Shown here: piece after piece, positions 58,486-64,000 of the stretch
Layout: the number at the start of each line of letters is the position of its first letter
Position numbering within the stretch: the stretch's first letter is position 1
Source: Hyphomicrobium sp.
GTDB lineage: Bacteria; Pseudomonadota; Alphaproteobacteria; Rhizobiales; Hyphomicrobiaceae
DNA: 64,000 nucleotides
Direction: 5' to 3'
Assembly (NCBI GenBank): GCA_016793445.1
Contig: JAEUME010000002.1
Location: 188,501 to 252,500 of the forward strand
The notes under the pieces: model-generated
The model's database searches: none
What the model was told of the DNA's origin: nothing
Seen by the model: only the letters and a program-made list of their open reading frames with translations
Position numbers and translations under genes: made by a program

Positions 58486-58500
58486 TTAAGAGGAGCTTAA
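58486..58500 (+). promoter_or_regulatory. CtrA-type site next to the DUF1330 start
   Basis: TTAAGAGGAGCTTAA is an exact TTAA-N7-TTAA. It ends 11 bases before the DUF1330 ATG and overlaps its ribosome-binding region (AAAGGGA), so binding would more likely repress than activate that gene. The GAGGAGC core of the spacer could also be a ribosome-binding remnant, so chance cannot be ruled out. Confidence 0.42.
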
Positions 58501-58511
58501 AGGGATTAGAT

Positions 58512-58799
58512 ATGCCAAAGGGTTACGTCATCGTACGCGCGACGGTCACTGACACGTCCAAATGGGGTGAGTACGTCGCCAAGTCCAAGGCTGCGCTGGA
58601 AAAATACCAGGGTACGCCGATCGTGCGCGGCGGCCGTTGCGAGACGGTCGAGGGCACGGGGTCGGCGCGCAACGCCGTACTGGAGTTCCCCAGTTACGAA
58701 CATGCGCTGGGCTACGCAAAAAGCGAAGAATATGCGGCGGCCAAAATCCTCCGCCAGGGCGCGGGTTCTCTCGACATGACCGTCGTTGAGGGTGTGTAA
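58512..58799 (+). CDS. DUF1330 protein
   Basis: A 95-residue ferredoxin-like-fold protein of DUF1330: [35 protein letters not shown], and [23 protein letters not shown] are the family pattern. The function is unknown. It lies 20 bases before trmD and is probably co-transcribed with it. Start is the ATG at 58512 with AAAGGGA 6 bases upstream. Confidence 0.87.
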   Translation: MPKGYVIVRATVTDTSKWGEYVAKSKAALEKYQGTPIVRGGRCETVEGTGSARNAVLEFPSYEHALGYAKSEEYAAAKILRQGAGSLDMTVVEGV

Positions 58800-58819
58800 G
58801 GCAACGCGGGCCGGTTGAG

Positions 58820-59548
58820 ATGGCGCACTTTCCCACCCCTGACGGACGCGCCCCATGGCGGGCAAGCGTCCTCACGCTGTTTCCAGAGATGTTTCCCGGC
58901 CCGCTAGGCCTATCGCTGGCTGGCCAGGCGCTGACCGCGGGACTGTGGGCCATCCAAACGCACCAGATCCGCGACTTTGGCCTGGGCCGCCATGCTCAAG
59001 TCGATGACACCCCTGCCGGAGGAGGCGTGGGGATGGTTCTGCGTGCGGACGTGCTGGGCCCGGCCATTGACCACGCACGCGCGGCCAATCCGGATGCGCC
59101 GGCTATCTATCTCTCGCCGCGTGGCAAGCCGCTCGATCAGGTTCTTGCCAGGGAGCTTGCCGCAGGCCCTGGCGTTGTGCTGGTGGCCGGGCGCTTCGAG
59201 GGGATCGACGAGCGCGTGATCGAAGCGCGCAGCCTCCGGGAAATCTCGATCGGGGACTATGTGCTGTCAGGCGGAGATCTGGCCGCGATGGTCCTGATTG
59301 ACGCCTGCATCCGCCTCCTTCCTGGGGTGCTGGGCAAAAGCGAAAGCACAACTCAGGAAAGCTTCGAAAATGGCCTTCTCGAACACCCCCACTATACCAA
59401 ACCGAGAGAGTGGGAGGGGCTTTCCATACCCGGCGTACTGCTTTCTGGCGATCACAAGAAAATCGCCGAGTGGCGGCACGAACAAGCTTTGAAACTGACA
59501 TCAGAGCGGCGCCCCGATCTGATCGCCCGGCGTGAACGTTCAAGCTGA
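58820..59548 (+). CDS. trmD: tRNA (guanine-37-N1)-methyltransferase
   Basis: A 242-residue SPOUT methyltransferase that forms m1G37. The knot region is visible: [44 protein letters not shown] and [15 protein letters not shown]. Normally trmD sits in rpsP-rimM-trmD-rplS. Here it follows DUF1330, while rimM lies 3.2 kb away in the opposite direction; rpsP and rplS are not in the window. Confidence 0.95.
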   Translation: MAHFPTPDGRAPWRASVLTLFPEMFPGPLGLSLAGQALTAGLWAIQTHQIRDFGLGRHAQVDDTPAGGGVGMVLRADVLGPAIDHARAANPDAPAIYLSPRGKPLDQVLARELAAGPGVVLVAGRFEGIDERVIEARSLREISIGDYVLSGGDLAAMVLIDACIRLLPGVLGKSESTTQESFENGLLEHPHYTKPREWEGLSIPGVLLSGDHKKIAEWRHEQALKLTSERRPDLIARRERSS

Positions 59549-59867
59549 CCGCGCATGGCCTTTGCGCCTTGCCATGTTGCAGCGCGTCTTACCTTGCAAT
59601 TTCAAGCATTCGTGCGCGCCTCCCATGACTGGCAGAGGCCGCCGCTGCATACCACTCATGCGCGAGGACGATAGCGGCGCAAGCGCGAAAGAAGTGCGAA
59701 AGCCCCGGTAAACGCGAAAGAAACGCCCAAGCGAAATGGACGCACGACTAGCTTGCTAATTTGGAACTGGTCGTCTTTTCTGACCACAGTGAAATGTGCT
59801 TTTCGTCAGCCCTACCATCCTGAAAAAATTGAAGTTCGGAAAAAACCGGATTTCCTCGGAGGAACCG
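59549..59867. other. intergenic region, no gene recognised
   Basis: About 320 bases after trmD. The part from 59740 on is AT-richer and probably holds the promoter of the molybdenum hydroxylase operon. A frame open from 59796 continues into that gene but without a better start. No terminator was clear after trmD. Confidence 0.5.
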
Positions 59868-60320
59868 ATGATCAAATTCAACATCAACGGCAAGGAGCAG
59901 AGCTTCGAGGGTGATCCCGAGATGCCGCTCCTTTGGTATCTGCGAGATGTGCAGAACCTGACCGGCACCAAGTACGGTTGTGGTATTGCGCTGTGCGGAG
60001 CTTGTACGGTTCATGTCGACGGAATGGCGGTGCGCTCCTGCCAGATGTCGCTAGCGGACGCGGAAGGAAAGAAGGTCACGACCATCGAAGGGCTATCGCT
60101 CGATGGTAATCACCCCATTCAGGCCGCGTGGCGCGAACTCAACGTCGCCCAGTGCGGCTACTGCCAGTGCGGGCAGATCATGCAGGCTGCTGCACTTCTG
60201 GCTGAGAAGCCCAAGCCCACGGACGAAGACATCGAGGCCCAGATGGGCGGCAATCTCTGCCGCTGCGGTACCTATCCGCGCATCCGGGCGGCGATCAAGC
60301 TTGCAGCAGAGAAAGCGTGA
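59868..60320 (+). CDS. 2Fe-2S subunit of a molybdenum hydroxylase (IorA/CoxS-like)
   Basis: A 150-residue electron-transfer subunit with two [2Fe-2S] clusters. The plant-type cluster uses Cys38, 43, 46 and 58 (CGIALCGAC); the second uses CGYC and CRC (Cys96, 99, 131, 133). GGAGG precedes the ATG. It is 15 bases before the large subunit, which lacks a separate FAD subunit, the arrangement of isoquinoline 1-oxidoreductase and related aldehyde dehydrogenases. Confidence 0.92.
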   Translation: MIKFNINGKEQSFEGDPEMPLLWYLRDVQNLTGTKYGCGIALCGACTVHVDGMAVRSCQMSLADAEGKKVTTIEGLSLDGNHPIQAAWRELNVAQCGYCQCGQIMQAAALLAEKPKPTDEDIEAQMGGNLCRCGTYPRIRAAIKLAAEKA

Positions 60321-60335
60321 GGAGGGCTTTTTTCC

Positions 60336-62639
60336 ATGATCATTGATCGTAAAATGTCCGCCGGCGTTCTCAATGTCTCCCGCCGTGCCGTATCGCTGGG
60401 CTTTGGCGCCGGTGCACTGGTGCTCGCAACAGGTCTTCCGGCCTTCGCAGAAGAAGCCAAACCCGAACCCAAGTGGGGCGGCGACGGCATGCCTAATGGC
60501 TTGCGCGACGACCCCACGCTGTTCGTTTCGATCGCGCAAGACGGTACGGTCTCTATCCTGTGTATTCGCTCGGAGATGGGTCAGGGCGTACGCACCAGCG
60601 TGCCCATGGTCGTCGCCGACGAAATGGATGCCGACTGGGCCCGCGTGAAGGTCGTTCAGGCCTTGGGCGACGAGGTCAGGTACGGCAACCAGGATACCGA
60701 TGGCTCGCGCTCGTTGCGTCATCACTTCATGCCGCTGCGCCGTATCGGCGCCGCTGCGCGTCAGATGCTGGAAGCCGCTGCCGCCGCCAAGTGGGGCGTG
60801 CCTGTCGGCGAGGTCGAGGCCGACAATCACGAGGTCGTTCACAAGGCGAGTGGCAAAAAGATCGGCTTTGGCGATCTTGCCAAGGAAGCGGCCGCTCAGC
60901 CCGCGCCCGAGCGCGATGCCCTGAAGCTCAAGGATCCATCAAAATTCCGCTACATCGGTAAGGGCAAGACGAGCCTCGTAGACAACATGGCCATCACCAC
61001 GGGTTCGGCCATCTACGGCACCGACGTGCGCCGTGAGGGCATGTCGTACGCCGTGGTTGCACGTCCGCCCGTTTACGGCGGCACGGTGGCGACGCTCGAT
61101 GACAGCGCTGCGCTCAAGGTGCCGGGCGTGCTCAAGGTGATCACACTTGATCCGCCCAAGTTCCCCACCGAGTTCCAGAATCTGGGCGGCGTGGCGGTCA
61201 TTGCAACCAGCACCTGGGCGGCAATGAAGGGTCGCGACGCACTCAAGATCACGTGGGAAGATGGACCCAACGCCGTCTACACCACGACGAGCTATCGCGC
61301 TGCCATGGAAGAAGCCTCCCGTAAGCCCGGCAAGGTCGAGCTTTCGGTGGGCGACGTCGACGCCGCGATGAAGACGGCCAAGTCGAAGGTGGAGGCGGAA
61401 TACTACATTCCCCACCACTCGCACGTCTCCATGGAACCGCCTGTTGCGGTCGCCGAGATCAAGGACGGCAGGTGCGAGATCTGGACGGCGGTGCAGAGCC
61501 CGCAGGCGGCCAAGGACCGTGTTTCCAAGCGCCTCGGCATCAAGCTTGACGATGTCACGGTGCATGTCACGCTTCTTGGTGGTGGTTTCGGCCGCAAGTC
61601 CAAGCCAGACTTCTGCATCGAGGCGGCGTTGTGCTCCAAGGCCATGGACGGCAAGCCCGTCCTGCTGCAGTGGACGCGCGAGGACGACCTCATCAATGGT
61701 TACCTCAACACCACGTCGGTGGAACGCATAGAGGCGGGTCTGGACGAAAACGGCAAACCGGTCGCGTGGTTGCATCGCTCGACAGCGCCCTCGATTTTCG
61801 CATTGTTCATGGAAGATCCAAAGCATCAGGCAACGCTTGAGCTCGGTTTGGGCCTAGTCGACACGCCGTTCGACATTCCGAACATGCGCATCGAAACGGG
61901 CGCGGCGCCCGCGCACACCCGCATCGGCTGGTTCCGTTCGGTGACGAACGTGCCGCATGCGTTCGCGCTGCAGTCGTTCGTGGCGGAGTTGGCGGCGGCC
62001 GCCGGCCGCGACCACAAGGAGTACCTGCTTGAGATCCTCGGCCCGGATCGCAAGATGATCCCCAAGACCACCGAGCCCTGGTGGAACTACGGCGAGAACC
62101 CAGACCTCTACGCCATCAATACGGGGCGGCTGAGGAAGGTTATCGAGGTTGTCACGAAGGAAGCCGGCTGGGGCCGCAAGATGCCTCAGGGCAGCGGGCT
62201 TGGTCTGGCCGCGCACCGCTCGTTCGTGTCTTACACGGCGGCGGTCGTTGAGGTCGCGATCGGTGACGGTGGACGCATCAAGATCCCCCGTGTCGACCTG
62301 GCGATCGACTGCGGCGCGCATATCAATCCCGAGCGTATCCGTTCGCAGTTGGAGGGTGCGATCATCCAAGGTATCTCGGTTGCGATGTACTCGAACATCA
62401 CCTTCAAGAATGGTGTTGTTCAGCAGACCAACTTCGATAGCTACGAGCTTGCGCGCATGGACATCGCCCCGCGCGAGGTGAGGATCCACCTTGTCGACTC
62501 GACCGGCTACGATGCACCGCTTGGCGGCGTGGGCGAGCCGGGCGTGCCGCCGATCTCGCCGGCCATTGCCAATGCGATCTTCGCGGCGACCGGAAAGCGC
62601 CTGCGCTCGCTGCCCGTCGGCAGCCAGCTCGCAAGCTGA
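60336..62639 (+). CDS. molybdopterin-binding subunit of a molybdenum hydroxylase (IorB-like)
   Basis: A 767-residue catalytic subunit. The N terminus has a twin-arginine signal: SRRAVSLGF with Arg16-Arg17, then a hydrophobic stretch and A-F-A, so the enzyme is probably periplasmic, exported with its 2Fe-2S partner. The molybdopterin regions include ALGDEVRYGNQDTDGS and GGGFGRKS, HNHSHVSMEPP-like PHHSHVSMEPP, and GVGEPGVPPISPAIANAI with the active-site Glu. The substrate may be an aldehyde or N-heterocycle; sequence does not decide. Followed by a strong terminator. Confidence 0.9.
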   Translation: MIIDRKMSAGVLNVSRRAVSLGFGAGALVLATGLPAFAEEAKPEPKWGGDGMPNGLRDDPTLFVSIAQDGTVSILCIRSEMGQGVRTSVPMVVADEMDADWARVKVVQALGDEVRYGNQDTDGSRSLRHHFMPLRRIGAAARQMLEAAAAAKWGVPVGEVEADNHEVVHKASGKKIGFGDLAKEAAAQPAPERDALKLKDPSKFRYIGKGKTSLVDNMAITTGSAIYGTDVRREGMSYAVVARPPVYGGTVATLDDSAALKVPGVLKVITLDPPKFPTEFQNLGGVAVIATSTWAAMKGRDALKITWEDGPNAVYTTTSYRAAMEEASRKPGKVELSVGDVDAAMKTAKSKVEAEYYIPHHSHVSMEPPVAVAEIKDGRCEIWTAVQSPQAAKDRVSKRLGIKLDDVTVHVTLLGGGFGRKSKPDFCIEAALCSKAMDGKPVLLQWTREDDLINGYLNTTSVERIEAGLDENGKPVAWLHRSTAPSIFALFMEDPKHQATLELGLGLVDTPFDIPNMRIETGAAPAHTRIGWFRSVTNVPHAFALQSFVAELAAAAGRDHKEYLLEILGPDRKMIPKTTEPWWNYGENPDLYAINTGRLRKVIEVVTKEAGWGRKMPQGSGLGLAAHRSFVSYTAAVVEVAIGDGGRIKIPRVDLAIDCGAHINPERIRSQLEGAIIQGISVAMYSNITFKNGVVQQTNFDSYELARMDIAPREVRIHLVDSTGYDAPLGGVGEPGVPPISPAIANAIFAATGKRLRSLPVGSQLAS

Positions 62640-62670
62640 TCCAGGCAAAGCGCGACAGGCAGACCAGACG

Positions 62671-62704
62671 AAGCCGCCCCGGAGCAATCCGGGGCGGCTT
62701 TTTT
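62671..62704 (+). terminator. intrinsic terminator after the molybdenum hydroxylase operon
   Basis: A 13-base-pair stem (AAGCCGCCCCGGA at 62671-62683 with 62688-62700), 4-base loop GCAA, then a T-run to 62704. It ends rightward transcription just before the convergent rimM. Confidence 0.92.
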
Positions 62705-62709
62705 ATCGG

Positions 62710-63291
62710 TCAGGCCGGGGGCTCGTCCTCGACTTCGGGCTCTTCGGCGGCTTTGGGTTCTTCCTCGCCGACGAGGTCGGGCATAACGACCACAAGATGA
62801 CCTGCCGCGATATTGATTTGGGGAACGTTGGCGGCCGAGAACGCAACGTACTCGGTTTGCTTTGTCCCTGACTTGCGGATTTCCAGCAGATCGCCGGCAC
62901 CGAAATTCGCCACGCTCACGATCTCGCCAATGACAGCTCCGGCCGAGTCGCGGGCTTCCAGGCCGATAAGGTCGGCGTGATAGTACTCCTGCGCATCCGT
63001 CTCAGGCAGGCGTTCGCGGCCGACGTAGAGATCGGTGCCGCGTAGAGCCTCCGCGCGGTTACGGTCGTTCACTCCGTCGATGCGCGCGATCACCCCTTTT
63101 GGGGTTGCCCGCACGGATTTGATCTTGAAGGTTTGCTTGCCTGTCTTGTCGCTGAGCCGGCCGTAAGCGGCGATGGCTTCGGGATCGCTCGTATAGGTGC
63201 GCAGCATTACCTCGCCACGTATGCCGTGCGCAGCTGCAATCGTCCCGAGCAGAACCCGGCGGGTTGAGGATTTGTCGCCATCGTATGTCAT
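62710..63291 (-). CDS. rimM: ribosome maturation factor RimM
   Basis: A 193-residue 30S assembly factor. The N-terminal domain begins VLLGTIAAAHGIRGEVMLRTYT; the PRC-barrel part has YYHADLIGLEARDSAGAVIGEIVSVANFGAGDLLEI read in parts. The acidic tail (EEEPKAAEEPEVEDEPPA) is characteristic of alphaproteobacteria. The ATG at 63291 is chosen; the frame continues upstream to 63495 overlapping the HTH gene. It is separated from trmD and in the opposite orientation. Confidence 0.92.
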   Translation of the reverse strand: MTYDGDKSSTRRVLLGTIAAAHGIRGEVMLRTYTSDPEAIAAYGRLSDKTGKQTFKIKSVRATPKGVIARIDGVNDRNRAEALRGTDLYVGRERLPETDAQEYYHADLIGLEARDSAGAVIGEIVSVANFGAGDLLEIRKSGTKQTEYVAFSAANVPQINIAAGHLVVVMPDLVGEEEPKAAEEPEVEDEPPA

Positions 63292-63314
63292 GGCTGCGTC
63301 ATGCACCCCGGCGC

Positions 63315-63884
63315 TCAATCCGGCAAGGGTCCAAGAAAGCTGAGCTCGATACTTACGGGCTGGCCGGCGACCTCCACCGTGGAGCGCGACACCGGCTGGG
63401 CCTTGGCGATGTTGCAGGTGACGTTGAGCTTTGCGCCGCCCCGGCCGGCGGCATAACCGTTGATCAACGTGCCATCCGGTGGCACCTCGAGGCACAGTGT
63501 GATGACGTTCAAGCCCTTGCGGCGGTCGAAGCGGTAGGTTCCGTTGAACACGACGCCGTGCCGGTCGGAGCCAATGAGTTTGCCATTATGCAAAACGGCA
63601 AGCGCATGGTCGCACTCGTATTCGCTCATGGCGCGATACCCGATGCGGTAAAGCCCTTCGCCCAGCCGTTTGCCGCTGTCTTCCAGCCGCTCCAGCTCGG
63701 CCTCGCGAACCTTTTCGTCGGCGGCCGCAAGGAGCCGCAGGTATCCCGCGACTGCGCCAGGAAGAACTTGCCCGCTCTTGGCCCACTGATTGACGGTACG
63801 TATCGAGACATCGAGCAGCTTTGCCAACTCAGATTGGCGTAGGCCAAGCTTCTCGAGAGTCGGCTTCAAGTCATTCTGGGTCAT
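63315..63884 (-). CDS. HTH regulator with GrlR-like C-terminal domain
   Basis: A 189-residue protein. Residues about 8-38 are a Cro/C1-type helix-turn-helix (TLEKLGLRQSELAKLLDVSIRTVNQWAKSG). The C-terminal half (about 75-185) reads as beta-strands, with GLYRIGYRAMSEYECDHALAVLHNGKLIGSDRHGVVFNGTYRF in pieces, resembling the GrlR-type fold (variants of G-x-Y-x-V, G-G-D-x-x-Y-x-G). The link is inference by pattern. It lies 23 bases before rimM on the same strand, so may be co-transcribed. Confidence 0.68.
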   Translation of the reverse strand: MTQNDLKPTLEKLGLRQSELAKLLDVSIRTVNQWAKSGQVLPGAVAGYLRLLAAADEKVREAELERLEDSGKRLGEGLYRIGYRAMSEYECDHALAVLHNGKLIGSDRHGVVFNGTYRFDRRKGLNVITLCLEVPPDGTLINGYAAGRGGAKLNVTCNIAKAQPVSRSTVEVAGQPVSIELSFLGPLPD

Positions 63885-64000
63885 TTGGCGCGCGACGTGT
63901 GCCGGGAAGAATCCAGCCGCACGGTATCAGAAATTCGACCCTAGCAGAACAAATGCATGCAAAGAATGCCCCAGACTTCCGTCTAGAGTGCTTTGCGGAA
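63885..64000. other. upstream region of the HTH gene, window edge
   Basis: The last 116 bases hold no recognisable gene. They should contain the promoter of the HTH gene. Confidence 0.4.

Overview
The window is a gene-dense, GC-rich stretch of an alphaproteobacterial chromosome. It most resembles the order Hyphomicrobiales (Rhizobiales), perhaps a Hyphomicrobium-like methylotroph. The evidence is the set of conserved neighbourhoods: ppsR-maf-aroE-coaE diverging from hemE-hemJ-rho, mnmE-mnmG-rsmG-parA-parB, hisE-coaA, leuS-lptE-holA, zapE-mdh-sucCD-sucA-sucB-lpdA, and fsaA next to priA. The species guess is inference. I saw no rRNA, tRNA, CRISPR array, phage or complete insertion sequence.

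Layout. 1-2907: a leftward, translationally coupled operon (ppsR, maf, aroE, coaE; coaE runs off the left edge). 2908-3358: the non-coding ppsR/hemE gap, the place where the Caulobacter origin lies. It carries one perfect DnaA box, two TCCCCA motifs and an AT-rich end, and is a good oriC candidate. 3359-6531: haem synthesis genes and rho with its terminator. 6552-9641: a membrane di-iron hydroxylase and a thioredoxin-fold DUF255 protein. 9734-16077: tRNA-modification and ribosome-methylation genes with parA and parB. Two perfect parS palindromes are embedded inside mnmE and rsmG. 16193-24689: hisE, coaA, a small regulator, an adenosine-kinase-like gene, then leuS, lptE and holA, and a YggS protein. 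24722-29557: an accessory island of secreted and hypothetical proteins, including a 49-residue histone-H1-like protein and a tubby/LURP-one-like protein. 29879-40798: zapE followed by the TCA-cycle block. 40814-48856: a TraB/GumN protein, xerC, serine synthesis genes (serB, serA, a D-2-hydroxyglutarate dehydrogenase) and an orphan pqqC-pqqE pair. 49191-64000: an alcohol dehydrogenase, fsaA, priA, a PilZ protein, a serine hydrolase, an FMN reductase, pyrF, an L,D-transpeptidase, trmD, a two-subunit molybdenum hydroxylase, rimM and an HTH regulator.

Regulation worth attention. A perfect FNR/FixK-type palindrome sits upstream of pqqC, 41.5 bases from the start point predicted by a -10-like hexamer. 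Three perfect CtrA-type motifs (TTAA-N7-TTAA) occur in the window, all between genes, in front of xerC/serB, an L,D-transpeptidase and a DUF1330 gene. With oriC, parABS and zapE nearby, the window is rich in cell-cycle parts. PQQ synthesis is represented only by pqqC and pqqE; pqqA, pqqB and pqqD are not visible here. I did not find a clearly novel multi-gene system. The best leads are these regulatory sites and several odd small proteins.
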